Shown one piece after another: positions 53,970 to 63,540 of a DNA stretch of 64,000 nucleotides. The stretch lies in NCBI RefSeq assembly GCF_014207095.1, contig NZ_JACHBG010000002.1, positions 186,001-250,000 on the forward strand, in the 5' to 3' direction. Position numbers and translations under genes: made by a program. Under the pieces are notes generated by a model. The model had not been told where the DNA came from. It searched no databases and saw only the letters and a program-made list of their open reading frames with translations. Position 1 is the stretch's first letter. Every line of letters starts with the position of its first letter. The DNA is from Martinezella lusitana (lineage in GTDB: Bacteria > Pseudomonadota > Alphaproteobacteria > Rhizobiales > Rhizobiaceae).

Positions 53970-54161
53970 CTAGAACCGGAAGAGGCCTTCCGCCGCCTTT
54001 CGGCCGGATGCCTTGGTGGCGACCTCTTCTTCCAGCCTGGTGATTTCGCTCTTCAGCAAAGCAATGCGATTGTTCAACTCGTCGACCGAAAGCAGCGACA
54101 GGTCGCTGCCGATCTCATGCGCGGAAGGCTTCTGCGGGCGATCGTCGTCGAATATGCTCAT
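53970..54161 (-). CDS. DUF1192 family protein
   Basis: 63 residues. FDDDRPQKPSAHEIGSDLS then VDELNNRIALLKSEITRLEEE is the DUF1192 signature, a short coiled-coil protein of alphaproteobacteria with unknown function. It is 28 bases after the MFS gene stop and could be co-transcribed with it. Confidence 0.92.
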   Translation of the reverse strand: MSIFDDDRPQKPSAHEIGSDLSLLSVDELNNRIALLKSEITRLEEEVATKASGRKAAEGLFRF

Positions 54162-54189
54162 TTCGGCGCCTCCTTTTTCTGCAAAGGGT

Positions 54190-55464
54190 TCAGGTGCCGT
54201 AATTTATAGAAATATCGTCCTTTTTTGAAGTGTCGCTTCGCGCGAGTGCCATGCTCTCCGGCGTGATCATCTGCGCATTGGCCGACGGCATGGTCGTATA
54301 GGCATCGCGATCGCCCGCGGGCTTTGCGGCGCGGCGGCGGCTGCGGAAGATCGAATAGGACGTGATCAGCACGTGCGCGACGGCTGTCAGGAAGAAAAGC
54401 GAGTAGGGGCCGACGGAGGACATGACCGGGCCGCCGATGGTCGGGCCGATGATCGTGCCGATGCCATAGAGCAGCAGCAGGCCGCCGGAAACCTTGACGA
54501 AATCCTCCGGTGCCGCGAAGTCGTTCGCATGAGCGACGGCGATCGGGTAGAGCGTATTGGCGAAGGCGCCGTAGATCACCACCATGCTGATGAGGAAGTA
54601 GGGGCTGCCGGGCTTCAGCAGGAATAGCAGGAGGCCGTCCAGAGCCGCGACGGCGGCCATGCCGGCGAGCACGTAGCGGCGGTCGATACGATCCGAAAGG
54701 CGGCCCGCCGGCAGCTGCATCACGGCGCCGGCAAAGATGGTCATGCTCATCATCAGCGCGATATCGCTCTGGGACAGGCCGGCATTAGCTCCGAAGACCG
54801 CGCCGAGCGTACCATAAGCGCCGTTGGCGATACCGACCAGCAGTATGCCGAGCGAGGCGACCGGAGAATTGCGGTAGAGCGCCTTGAGATCGAGGCTGAC
54901 GGCTTTCAGCGGCTGCGGGGAGGCGGCGGTCGACAGTGTGGTGGGCAGCATGGCGACGCAATAGCAGATGCCGCACATCATGAAGAGAATGGGTGTGTGG
55001 ATATCTGCGAAGGGCACCATCATCTGGCCGGCGACCGCGCCGATCAGGGTGATGCCGATATAGAGCGAGAAGATCGCGCCGCGGCTCTCGTTGGTGGCGC
55101 GCTCATTCAGCCAGCTCTCGATGATCATAGAAGTGCCGGCCGTGCAGAAGCCGGTCACGGCGCGCAGCGCCACCCACCAAATCGGGTCGACGATGATGCC
55201 GGTCAACAGCGCTATGATGGCGATGACGGAGATGAAGCCCGAAAAGGCACGGACATGGCCGATGCGCCTGACCAGCTTCGGGGCTGTGAGGCAGCCGAGC
55301 ACGAAACCGGTAGCCCAGGTCGTGCCAAGCAGGCCGAGCGTCGTCGTCGCATAGCCTTCGGCCGTGCCGCGCACAGGCAGCAGCAGGCTATGAAGGCCAT
55401 TTCCGGTGAATAGGAAGAGCGTACCGAACAGCAGGGCCAATACCGGCAAAATGTTTCTTTTCAT
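54190..55464 (-). CDS. MFS transporter
   Basis: 424 residues from ATG 55464, or 429 from ATG 55479; GAGGA lies near the first. Twelve hydrophobic segments and a central loop after about residue 190. It resembles the YcaD-like MFS branch with N-terminal LFGTLFLFTGNGLHSLLLPV and the SWLNERATNESRGAIFSLY loop between helices 4 and 5. Substrate unknown. Confidence 0.9.
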   Translation of the reverse strand: MKRNILPVLALLFGTLFLFTGNGLHSLLLPVRGTAEGYATTTLGLLGTTWATGFVLGCLTAPKLVRRIGHVRAFSGFISVIAIIALLTGIIVDPIWWVALRAVTGFCTAGTSMIIESWLNERATNESRGAIFSLYIGITLIGAVAGQMMVPFADIHTPILFMMCGICYCVAMLPTTLSTAASPQPLKAVSLDLKALYRNSPVASLGILLVGIANGAYGTLGAVFGANAGLSQSDIALMMSMTIFAGAVMQLPAGRLSDRIDRRYVLAGMAAVAALDGLLLFLLKPGSPYFLISMVVIYGAFANTLYPIAVAHANDFAAPEDFVKVSGGLLLLYGIGTIIGPTIGGPVMSSVGPYSLFFLTAVAHVLITSYSIFRSRRRAAKPAGDRDAYTTMPSANAQMITPESMALARSDTSKKDDISINYGT

Positions 55465-55612
55465 GCTCCTCACCTTCATGCGGCTCCGCTTCAGGAGCCG
55501 ATAAGACAGGATCCCGCCCTGCCTGTATTCGCTATTGATTGTGTCCCGGATTGCCGCTATCGGCCTGTAGAAACAGTCTGTTGGCGCGGAAAAATGTCCG
55601 TCCTATGACGAT

Positions 55613-55650
55613 TAGAGCATGTTCGCAAAAACTGTGCAGCGGTTTTTGGT
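55613..55650. repeat. Dispersed intergenic repeat, copy 4 (partial)
   Basis: TAGAGCATGTTCGCAAAAACTG then GTGCAGCGGTTTTTG matches the left half of copy 2 (AGAGCA...GTGCGCAGCGG.TTT.TG). It lies in the upstream DNA of the small ORF at 55691. Confidence 0.55.
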
Positions 55651-55690
55651 CGCGGCTGTTCTCACTCTTGCGCAAACGGGGAAAAATAGC

Positions 55691-55852
55691 GTGACAAAAG
55701 CCATCGCGGTGGTGCTGTTGCTCGCGATGGCGGTGCAACTGATCAAGCCCTTGGGGCTGCCGGGCCTCAGACGCCGGGCCGATTTTTGGAAGATCGCGAT
55801 CATCGCCTTCGGCATCTGGACGATCGCACTGGTCATCAACGAGACGTTTTGA
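55691..55852 (+). CDS. Small membrane protein (53 residues)
   Basis: From GTG 55691 with GGGGA upstream. Two hydrophobic segments (about 4-18, 30-48) separated by PLGLPGLRRRADFWK. I do not recognise a family, but the composition is that of a real small membrane protein. The open frame extends further upstream through a repeat copy, which I do not count as coding. Confidence 0.6.
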   Translation: MTKAIAVVLLLAMAVQLIKPLGLPGLRRRADFWKIAIIAFGIWTIALVINETF

Positions 55853-55900
55853 GGCGTTTCGGGCCGATATTCGGCGCTTTAACCGGTCCAGCCTTCCTCT

Positions 55901-56818
55901 TCAGAGCAAGATCTCGCCGCGCATGACGTGTACGCTGCTGCCGGTCAGAAAGACTTCGTTTACTACGCCAGCGGTTTTCCCGACTTCGACGCCGATCACG
56001 CTGCGTCTTCCCATCTCCACGCCCTGCTCGATGGTGATTTTTAGCTCCGCATCCTGCTGCGGCAGGAGCGAGGCCAGATAGGCGCCGATGGCGGCGGAGG
56101 CGCTGCCGGTTGCAGGGTCTTCCATCACATTGTCCAGAGGAGCGAACATGCGGGCGCGGATATGCCAGGGATTTTCTGCCGAACGCACATAGAGAAAGAG
56201 CGAAAAGCCGGTCTTGTCTTCCTTGTGTCGCGCGGCGGCTTCGGCAAAGACGGCGGCATTCGGTTTTGCTTTGGCCAGCGCTTCGAGACTGTCCAGTTCC
56301 GCAAAGGCGAATGGAAGACCGACGGAGGCGAATGTCGGAGCATGGGACGACCGGCGGATCGACTGCGGATCGATCTGTACGCAGCGCGCAATCAGATCGT
56401 CGGCAATCGCCTCGCCGAGCGTGAGTTTTGCCGGAGCGCGTATGCGGGCGCCGGTGACTTGCGCGTCCTCGCGCAGCACCGTCACTTCGACCAGGCCGGC
56501 ATCCTCTTCGAAGGTCAGCCGGTCGCCGGCGGGCTTTCCGAAGATTTCCCGCTGCTGGCCGAGGACGAAAGCGGTGCCGACATTGGGATGACCGGCAAAA
56601 GGGATCTCTGCAGTTGGCGTGAAGATGCGAATCCGCGCCGTATGATCGGGATTGTCAGGCGGCAGCACGAAGGTCGTTTCCGAGTAGTTGAACTCGGTCG
56701 CAATCTTCTGCATCGCGTCGCTGCTGAGCCCGCGGGCATCGGGGATGACCGCCAGCGGATTGCCGACGAAACGTTCGGAGGTGAAGACGTCGACGGTGAC
56801 GTAGGCGACGGTATTCAT
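55901..56818 (-). CDS. PhzF-family isomerase/epimerase-like protein
   Basis: 305 residues. Visible blocks: YVTVDVFTSERFVGNPLAVI at the start, EFNYSETTFVLPP with the catalytic Glu, IPFAGHPNVGTAFVL and DPATGSASAAIGAYLASL, all typical of the PhzF/diaminopimelate-epimerase-like fold. Isomerase activity on an unknown small molecule is expected. Stands alone. Confidence 0.94.
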   Translation of the reverse strand: MNTVAYVTVDVFTSERFVGNPLAVIPDARGLSSDAMQKIATEFNYSETTFVLPPDNPDHTARIRIFTPTAEIPFAGHPNVGTAFVLGQQREIFGKPAGDRLTFEEDAGLVEVTVLREDAQVTGARIRAPAKLTLGEAIADDLIARCVQIDPQSIRRSSHAPTFASVGLPFAFAELDSLEALAKAKPNAAVFAEAAARHKEDKTGFSLFLYVRSAENPWHIRARMFAPLDNVMEDPATGSASAAIGAYLASLLPQQDAELKITIEQGVEMGRRSVIGVEVGKTAGVVNEVFLTGSSVHVMRGEILL

Positions 56819-56920
56819 GGCGATCTCCGGAGCTTTCGTTGAACTCCAGAGATTTAGCCTTTGCCTCGCTGAGCCGGGAAGCGCGAACTTGTGCCCATGA
56901 CAAGTTCGCCGGCGTCCCTC

Positions 56921-58195
56921 TCAATTGCCCTGAAACTGTTTCAGCACGCTCGACCAGAGTTCGACCAGTTCGGCGCTGCCCACATCGTTCGGCTTTGCAC
57001 GCACAGCAGTGTGGACGAGGACGAGATGTGTCGTCGGATCGACGAGAATGCGCTGACCTGCCCGGCCATCGAGGAAGAATGTTCGGCGCGGGCCGGGCAT
57101 AAGCCAGGTTTGATAGCCGTAGCCCCATGGGTTGGTCTCGTGATTGACCGCGAGGAAGGAGCCCTGCTTGACCGGCTGCGTCGCATCCAGCAGCCATTGA
57201 CGCGGTATGATCTGACGACCGTTCAGTGCGCCATCATGGGCGAGCAGCAGAGCAAAGCGGGCATAGTCGCGAAGTGTCGCGCTGAAGCAGCAGTAGCCGA
57301 CTTCCTGGCCCGTGCTGTCGACCTGCCAGTTGGCGCTGGCTTCCGCGCCCATCGGCTGCCATATCCGGGTCTGGAGGTAGTCCGACATCGTCATATGGGT
57401 GGCGCGGGTCAGGACCAGGCTCAGCCCTTCGGTGTCGAGATTGCTGTAGTGCCAAACCGTGTCGGGAGGCGCGACCCGCTTGTTGAAACGCGATACGGCG
57501 GTAATGGGATCGAGCTTTTCCGAGCCAAGCAATGAATTGCTGAGCCGGACGTTATCGTCGGGATTGCCGAAGTTTTCGGTGAAAGCAATGCCGGAGGCCA
57601 TGTGCAGCAACGCGTGTATCGGCGTGCTGCCCATTTCGGTGTTCTTCAATTCCGGCACATAGGTCTGCACGGTATCGTCGACGGAGTGGATGGTGCCTTC
57701 GGAAATGGCAATTCCGATCATCATGCCGGTCAAGGTTTTTGCCATGGATTGCGAGACAAGGCGGTCGCGATCGGTACGGCCGTATTGGTAGTGTTCGAAC
57801 AGGATCGTATCGTTATGTGCGATCAGCAGTCCCGTCGTGGGATTGGTGTCGAGATACTTCGCCAAAGAGGCGGCTTCCTTGCCGAACGTGAACTTGACAG
57901 AAATCTCGGCTGCAGCCCGTAACAACGGCAATGGGCGTTCGGCTGGAGCGATCGTGTGCGTCGGCGCCAGTTGATCGGCGTGGCTGAAGTTGCCGATCAT
58001 GTTTTGTTGCCTGCCCATTGGTGGGCTTAGTGACGGGCCGGTGGGATAACCGAGTTTCTCACCATAAGCTTCGGCGTCCGGTCCGGTCGGGGAAAAGACG
58101 GGGTTGGCCGGCTGCATCTGCTGGGCATGCGCAGCATCTATTTGAAAAACCATCACCACGGCAAGAACAGCAACAAGACTGCGCCAGGCAAACAT
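56921..58195 (-). CDS. Exported serine hydrolase (class C beta-lactamase fold)
   Basis: 424 residues from ATG 58195. Signal peptide (about 1-24, cleavage after AAHA). SxxK nucleophile motif SMAK in LVSQSMAKTLTG, the tyrosine motif YSN in VWHYSNLDTEG, and a late VHTAVRAKP at the third motif place. This superfamily includes esterases, D-aminopeptidases and beta-lactamases; the target here is unknown. Probably periplasmic. Confidence 0.9.
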   Translation of the reverse strand: MFAWRSLVAVLAVVMVFQIDAAHAQQMQPANPVFSPTGPDAEAYGEKLGYPTGPSLSPPMGRQQNMIGNFSHADQLAPTHTIAPAERPLPLLRAAAEISVKFTFGKEAASLAKYLDTNPTTGLLIAHNDTILFEHYQYGRTDRDRLVSQSMAKTLTGMMIGIAISEGTIHSVDDTVQTYVPELKNTEMGSTPIHALLHMASGIAFTENFGNPDDNVRLSNSLLGSEKLDPITAVSRFNKRVAPPDTVWHYSNLDTEGLSLVLTRATHMTMSDYLQTRIWQPMGAEASANWQVDSTGQEVGYCCFSATLRDYARFALLLAHDGALNGRQIIPRQWLLDATQPVKQGSFLAVNHETNPWGYGYQTWLMPGPRRTFFLDGRAGQRILVDPTTHLVLVHTAVRAKPNDVGSAELVELWSSVLKQFQGN

Positions 58196-58376
58196 ACGGC
58201 AACCCCTCAATTAAGCCCCTCTATAAATAGGCGGGACAAGCTAGTGCCGCGCTTTCGTGACATCTGTTTGACATGATTGCTTTTCGACGCTGCAGCAAGC
58301 CATCATTTCATTGCCTGGACTATGCCTTCGCCCAGTCATGGACGTCGGGTTACCGGATGTCTATTAGCTGAAAGCA

Positions 58377-58410
58377 AAAAGCCGCGAAAGGTTTAGCTTT
58401 CGCGGCTTTT
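58377..58410 (-). terminator. Rho-independent terminator of pgk
   Basis: Stem GCCGCGAAAG/CTTTCGCGGC with a 6-base loop, flanked by AAAA/TTTT so it can act in either direction. It is 24 bases past the pgk stop. Confidence 0.9.
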
Positions 58411-58434
58411 GTTGTTCATGAGGAGGCGGCTCGA

Positions 58435-59634
58435 TTACTTGCCCTGCAGAACCGCGACGCCCGGAAGAACCTTGCCTTCCATCCATTCGAGGAAGGCGCC
58501 GCCTGCCGTGGAGACATAGGTGAAGTCGTCGGTGACGCCGGCATGGTTGAGCGCGGATACGGTGTCGCCGCCGCCCGCGACCGACGTCAGCTTGCCGGCC
58601 TTGGTGCATTCGGCGGCATACTTGGCAACGGCAACCGTCGCGGTATCGAAAGGCGTGATCTCGAAGGCGCCTAGCGGGCCGTTCCAGACCAGCGTGGTGG
58701 CGCGGCCGATCCAGTTGTTGATCGCTTCGACCGACTTCGGACCGACATCGAGTACCATCGCATCAGCCGGGATGGCTTCGATGGCAACGACTTCGTTTGC
58801 GGCGCCGGCCTTGAATTCGCGTGCGATGACGCCGTCCTCAGGCAGCACGATGGCGCAGCCGGCGGTGGCGGCTTCGATCATGATCTGCTTGGCCGTGTCG
58901 GCGAGATCATGCTCGCAGAGCGACTTGCCGACGTTGGTGCCGCGGGCGGCGAGGAAGGTATTGGCCATGCCGCCACCGATCACCAGTGCGTCGACCTTCT
59001 TCACGAGGTTCATCAGAAGGTCGATCTTCGTGGAAACCTTGGCGCCGCCGACGATTGCGACGACCGGGCGAACCGGATTTCCGAGGCCCTTTTCCAGAGC
59101 TTCAAGCTCGGCCTGCATCGTGCGGCCTGCATAGGCCGGCAGCAATTGAGCGAGACCCTCGGTCGAGGAATGGGCGCGGTGGGCAGCGGAGAAGGCGTCG
59201 TTGACATAGATATCGCCATTGGCGGCGAGCGCCTTGGTGAAGGCCGCGTCGTTCTTCTCTTCTTCCTTGTGGAAACGGGTGTTTTCCAGCAGCAGGATGT
59301 CGCCATTGTTCATCTTGGCGACGGCGTCTGCGGCCGGGGCGCCGATGCAATCGGAGGCGAAAAGAACGGCGTGGTCCAGAACTTCCTCGACGGCCGGCAC
59401 GATCAGACCGAGGGAAAGGTCCGGCGAGGGGCCATCCTTCGGGCGGCCGAAATGGGCGAGCAGGATGACCTTGGCACCCTTCTGCGACAATTCGAGAATA
59501 GTCGGCGCGACGCGCTCGATGCGGGTCGCATCGGTGACTTTGCCATCCTTGACCGGCACGTTGAGGTCGACGCGCACGAGCACGCGCTTGCCGGTGATGT
59601 CGTTGAGATTGTCAAGGGTTTTGAAGGCTGCCAT
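58435..59634 (-). CDS. pgk: Phosphoglycerate kinase
   Basis: 399 residues. [19 protein letters not shown] at the start, [12 protein letters not shown], the hinge region with [13 protein letters not shown] and [11 protein letters not shown], and a C-terminal [10 protein letters not shown] nucleotide loop. It transfers phosphate between 1,3-bisphosphoglycerate and ADP. It lies downstream of gapA with two unrelated genes between. Own terminator. Confidence 0.98.
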   Translation of the reverse strand: MAAFKTLDNLNDITGKRVLVRVDLNVPVKDGKVTDATRIERVAPTILELSQKGAKVILLAHFGRPKDGPSPDLSLGLIVPAVEEVLDHAVLFASDCIGAPAADAVAKMNNGDILLLENTRFHKEEEKNDAAFTKALAANGDIYVNDAFSAAHRAHSSTEGLAQLLPAYAGRTMQAELEALEKGLGNPVRPVVAIVGGAKVSTKIDLLMNLVKKVDALVIGGGMANTFLAARGTNVGKSLCEHDLADTAKQIMIEAATAGCAIVLPEDGVIAREFKAGAANEVVAIEAIPADAMVLDVGPKSVEAINNWIGRATTLVWNGPLGAFEITPFDTATVAVAKYAAECTKAGKLTSVAGGGDTVSALNHAGVTDDFTYVSTAGGAFLEWMEGKVLPGVAVLQGK

Positions 59635-59707
59635 GGGGAGGATCCAATATTGTTGGTGGCGTGAAGCGGGCAGACCATACTACGGATGACCGGAGACGCA
59701 AGGACAT

Positions 59708-61558
59708 TCAGCTGTCGTTTTTGCCCGCATTTGAATCGTTTGAAACGGCCTCTGCCGGGCGTTCCCGACGCTTTTGCAGGTAGGTTCGGACGCTCTTAAA
59801 AATATCGTGGAAATTGACGAAGATCGGCAAGAGCACAGGCGGTTCGACCGCTTCCAGGGACATGCCGACGGACTGGATGTGGTCGTTCTCGTCGAGATCG
59901 CGGACGATGAGGATGATCTCGCCCAGGCGAATGCGATCCGCATAATCGGCCTTGCCGCCCAGGCGGTGACGCATGAGCTCGGCGATGGTGAGGCCCTTTT
60001 CCTGTTCGCTGAGCAGCCCCGGTCCGTAGGCGGCGTCGAGATCCGCGGCGGGGCGCAGCGGCGAGATCGAGAAGGCGCCGAAGAATTCCGCGTCGTCCGG
60101 ATCGACAGGTGCGCGGCTGGCAAAGATGCGGTCGAGCAGGCGCGAATAGTTGGGTGAGACGAAGAGATAGACGACGTCGTTCTCGCGCAGGCGGCCGGCA
60201 TATTGATAACGCATCGACTTGCCGTCGCGGACGACGAGCGAGGGCATGGCCCAACGTGGGATGCGCTCGCCGCGCAGAACCGGGCTGTCCTTGACGACGC
60301 GGTAGGTGAGCAGCTCGTGATTGACCGTGCCCGGCAGATCGACTTCGACCTTGTCGATCGCGCCCATGCGTGGCGGGACGATGAGGCCCAGGCGCCGTGC
60401 CATCGGCTTGATCGTCCAACCCTGCACGAGCAGCGACACCAGCACGACGATGAAGGCGACGTTGAAATAGGTCTGTCCCGACTGGAGATTGCCGAGGATC
60501 GGCATGATGGCAAGCAGGATGGAGACCGCTCCGCGCAGGCCGACCCAGGCGACGAAGCCGGTCTCGCGCTGGGTGTAGTCGAAGGGCAGCAGGCAGAGCC
60601 AGACGGCGATCGGACGGGCGATGAAGATCAAGAACAGCGCGAGCGCCACGGCGGGGATGGCGATAGCGGGAAACTGCGATGGCGTGGCGAGCAGACCGAG
60701 GACGAGGAACATGATGATCTGCGCCAGCCAGGTCATGCCATCCTGGAAGCGCTTGATTGATGCGGAGGCCGGCATTTTGCGGTTGCCGGCGTAAATGCCG
60801 GCGACGTAGACGGCCAGGAAGCCGCTGCCGCCGACGGCGCCGGTAAAGGAGAAAACGAGGAGCGCCAGCGCCAGCACGAAGATCGGCGTCAGGCCGCGGT
60901 CGGTTTCGAGACGGCTGACGATGAGGACGATCATCATGCCGCCGATAAGGCCGAGGATGACGCCGAGGCCCATCTGCTTGATGAAGGTCGCCAGCATGGC
61001 GATATTGATGCCCGCATAGCCTTCGCCGCTTGCGAGAAGCTCCACCAGGGCGAGCGTCAGGAAGATCGCCATCGGGTCGTTGGTGCCGGATTCGACTTCC
61101 AGCGTCGAGCGCACCTTGTCGCGGATATTGATGCCGCCGATGCGCAGCAGGAAGAAGACGGCGGCCGCGTCCGTCGAGGCGACGATGGAGCCGAGCAGCA
61201 GGCCCTGCAGCCAAGTGAAGCCGAGGAGCCAGGTGGAGGCAAGGCCGAACAGCGCAGCCGTCACGATGACGCCGACGGAGGCAATGGTCAGCGCCGGTGC
61301 GGCGGCAAGCTTGAAGGCCTGGATCGGCGTGCCGTAGCCTGAATCGAAGAGGATGATGGCAAGCGCGAGGGAGCCGAGAATATAGGCGAGATAATTGTTG
61401 GAGAATTCGATGCCGAGCCCATCCGTGCCGGCGGCAAGGCCGATCATCAGGAAGAGCAGCAGCAGGGGGGCGCCGAAGCGAAAGGCAATGAGGCTGGAGA
61501 AGGCCGCAATGAGAATGAGGACCGTGCTGATCAGCACGATGACGTAAAATGCCTCCAC
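59708..61558 (-). CDS. K+/H+ antiporter (CvrA/NhaP2-type, CPA1 family)
   Basis: 616 residues from GTG 61558 with AGGGA upstream. The frame extends 89 codons further up but without a matching start for the family. About 12 membrane helices (1-400), including STDAAAVFFLLR and ESGTNDPMAIFL, the transport motifs of the CPA1 family. The C-terminal cytoplasmic region (about 420-600) has two TrkA_C-like regulatory domains, the second with RIRLGEIILIVRDLDENDHI. It exchanges K+ or Na+ for H+. Confidence 0.93.
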   Translation of the reverse strand: MEAFYVIVLISTVLILIAAFSSLIAFRFGAPLLLLFLMIGLAAGTDGLGIEFSNNYLAYILGSLALAIILFDSGYGTPIQAFKLAAAPALTIASVGVIVTAALFGLASTWLLGFTWLQGLLLGSIVASTDAAAVFFLLRIGGINIRDKVRSTLEVESGTNDPMAIFLTLALVELLASGEGYAGINIAMLATFIKQMGLGVILGLIGGMMIVLIVSRLETDRGLTPIFVLALALLVFSFTGAVGGSGFLAVYVAGIYAGNRKMPASASIKRFQDGMTWLAQIIMFLVLGLLATPSQFPAIAIPAVALALFLIFIARPIAVWLCLLPFDYTQRETGFVAWVGLRGAVSILLAIMPILGNLQSGQTYFNVAFIVVLVSLLVQGWTIKPMARRLGLIVPPRMGAIDKVEVDLPGTVNHELLTYRVVKDSPVLRGERIPRWAMPSLVVRDGKSMRYQYAGRLRENDVVYLFVSPNYSRLLDRIFASRAPVDPDDAEFFGAFSISPLRPAADLDAAYGPGLLSEQEKGLTIAELMRHRLGGKADYADRIRLGEIILIVRDLDENDHIQSVGMSLEAVEPPVLLPIFVNFHDIFKSVRTYLQKRRERPAEAVSNDSNAGKNDS

Positions 61559-61878
61559 CTTATCTTTCCCTTTCCGTGCGCCACAACTGGGGCCAAAAAA
61601 GCCCGGAATGTTGGAAATCTCTCCAGTTTCCATCATGCCGCCGTGCCAGGTCGATTGGCAAACACGGAAATCGCTCGGAGGAGAGTTTGCGAACCGAAAC
61701 CCGTCTCCGATGACTGTAACGTCATGGTGTGATGCGCTTTGCCAGAACAGCAAAGCGGCTTTGAACGCCCTGGGGACCTCTCTCTCGAAATTTACTGGTA
61801 AATCTGGACCATAGCAGGGCAGCATTCGAAAAATCGAAATGTTTTTAAGATGATGCGGGGATCTGCCTTCGTGGCCGA
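61559..61878. other. 320-base gap upstream of the antiporter gene
   Basis: It includes the antiporter ribosome site and a short inverted repeat ATTTAC-TG-GTAAAT (61790-61803). No gene is apparent; the open frame running through it belongs to the antiporter frame but is not conserved-looking. Confidence 0.5.
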
Positions 61879-62463
61879 TCAGAGGTGGACGCGTCTGAAA
61901 TAGATTGGATAGTCGATGACGAGACCATCCGCGTCGACGGGCAGATCGACGGTAAAATCCCTGTCTTCCGCGGCGTAGCGATAGAGCGCTTCCGGGACGA
62001 TGCAGGTGTAGTTCTGGTGATCGCGCACGGGTTCGAAACGATCGTATGGGATATAGAGCATGGAGAGCTTCGCCGTGCCGTCCTGCGGTGCAAGCTCGAG
62101 CCGACGGATCGGCAGGCTGTTGGTGAAGGGCGAGCCATAGAGGTCGATGTCAATACAGCCGTCGAACTGCGGCAAGGCTTTGCCGTCTTCGGTGCGCCAG
62201 TGACCCTGGCCGTCAGAGATCAAGGCAAGGCGGCGGCCATCGGTGGTTTCAACGGAGAAGGAGAGGACCGCCCAGCCGGCGGTGCAATCGATGCGGTAGG
62301 AGACGCCATAGGGCGTGCCGCCACGGCCGCCAATAATAATGCCGGCGGCACGGATGGCCGCGCCGCCGGCATTGTCGATAGGGGCAATCGTCAGGTGCTC
62401 CAGCCCGTCTCCTTCCATCGGACGCCAGCGAACTGTCGTCGGAAGGAGCGGGAGGAAGGCCAT
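61879..62463 (-). CDS. Putative glycolipid-binding family protein (PF06475-like)
   Basis: 194 residues from ATG 62463, which starts 3 bases after the gapA stop region. VRWRPMEGDGLEHLTIAPID at the start, YGVSYRIDCTAGWAVLS, DLYGSPFTNSLPIRRLEL and YIPYDRFEPVRDHQNYTCI are typical of the glycolipid-binding domain. No signal peptide is present, so it is cytoplasmic. Its place between gapA and the antiporter suggests co-transcription with gapA. Confidence 0.82.
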   Translation of the reverse strand: MAFLPLLPTTVRWRPMEGDGLEHLTIAPIDNAGGAAIRAAGIIIGGRGGTPYGVSYRIDCTAGWAVLSFSVETTDGRRLALISDGQGHWRTEDGKALPQFDGCIDIDLYGSPFTNSLPIRRLELAPQDGTAKLSMLYIPYDRFEPVRDHQNYTCIVPEALYRYAAEDRDFTVDLPVDADGLVIDYPIYFRRVHL

Positions 62464-62465
62464 GA

Positions 62466-63476
62466 TCAGATCAGCTTTGCGAAGGCAACAGCCGTGTCGG
62501 ACATACGGCTGGAGAAGCCCCACTCGTTGTCGTACCAGGAAAGGACGCGCACGAAGTTGCCTTCCATGACCTTGGTCTGGTCGGTCGCGAAGATCGACGA
62601 GTGGCTGTCATGGTTGAAGTCGCGGGAAACCAGCGGCTCGTCGGTGTAGCCGAGGATGCCCTTCAGCTTGCCGTTCGATGCAGCCTTGATGGCTTCGTTG
62701 ATTTCGCCAACCGTCGTTGCCTTCTTGGATACGAACTTGAAGTCGACAACCGAGACGTTCGGCGTGGGAACGCGGATCGACGTGCCGTCGAGCTTGCCCT
62801 TCAGGTGCGGTAGCACGAGACCAACGGCCTTTGCGGCGCCCGTCGAGGTTGGGATCATGGACAGGGCTGCGGCGCGGGCGCGGTACAGATCCTTGTGCAT
62901 GGTGTCAAGCGTCGGCTGGTCACCGGTGTAGGAGTGGATGGTTGTCATGAAGCCGTGGTCGATGCCGACGGCGTCATCGAGAACCTTCACGACCGGCACC
63001 AGGCAGTTCGTGGTGCAGGAAGCGTTGGAGATGACCAGGTGCTCCTTGGTGAGCTGGTCGTGGTTGACGCCGAAAACGACCGTCAGGTCGGCGCCGTCGG
63101 CAGGAGCCGAAACGATGACGCGCTTGGCGCCGGCCGTCAGGTGAGCTGCGGCCTTGTCGCGGGCGGTGAAGATGCCCGTGCATTCCATCGCGATGTCGAC
63201 GCCGAGATCGCGGTGCGGCAGGGTTGCTGGGTCCTTGATCGCGGTGACCTTGATCGGCTTGCCGCCGCCAACGATGATCGTGTCGCCTTCGACCTTCACT
63301 TCGGCAGGGAACTTGCCGTGGATGGAGTCGTAACGCAGCAGATGTGCGTTGGTTTCGACCGGGCCGAGGTCGTTGATGGCAACGACTTCGATGTCGGTGC
63401 GACCGGACTCGACGATTGCACGCAGGACGTTACGGCCGATGCGGCCAAAACCGTTGATGGCTACTTTTACAGTCAT
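62466..63476 (-). CDS. gapA: Glyceraldehyde-3-phosphate dehydrogenase
   Basis: 336 residues. Rossmann motif [16 protein letters not shown] at the start, the catalytic cysteine in [17 protein letters not shown], and [11 protein letters not shown] near the end. Interconverts glyceraldehyde-3-phosphate and 1,3-bisphosphoglycerate. It follows tkt by 64 bases on the minus strand. Confidence 0.98.
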   Translation of the reverse strand: MTVKVAINGFGRIGRNVLRAIVESGRTDIEVVAINDLGPVETNAHLLRYDSIHGKFPAEVKVEGDTIIVGGGKPIKVTAIKDPATLPHRDLGVDIAMECTGIFTARDKAAAHLTAGAKRVIVSAPADGADLTVVFGVNHDQLTKEHLVISNASCTTNCLVPVVKVLDDAVGIDHGFMTTIHSYTGDQPTLDTMHKDLYRARAAALSMIPTSTGAAKAVGLVLPHLKGKLDGTSIRVPTPNVSVVDFKFVSKKATTVGEINEAIKAASNGKLKGILGYTDEPLVSRDFNHDSHSSIFATDQTKVMEGNFVRVLSWYDNEWGFSSRMSDTAVAFAKLI

Positions 63477-63540
63477 TGAAATTCACTCCCGTTCACTCAG
63501 GGTGTCTGTCTATTGGATTTGAGAGCGCTTGTCAGCGCCC

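Noticed and set aside
59796..61214. 472-codon alternative frame inside the antiporter gene
   Set aside because: It has an Arg/His/Pro-rich composition typical of a frame-shifted shadow of a G+C-rich gene.
61559..61825. N-terminal extension of the antiporter gene up to ATG 61825
   Set aside because: The extra 89 codons are soluble and unlike the family, and the GTG at 61558 has a good ribosome site and begins the first membrane helix.
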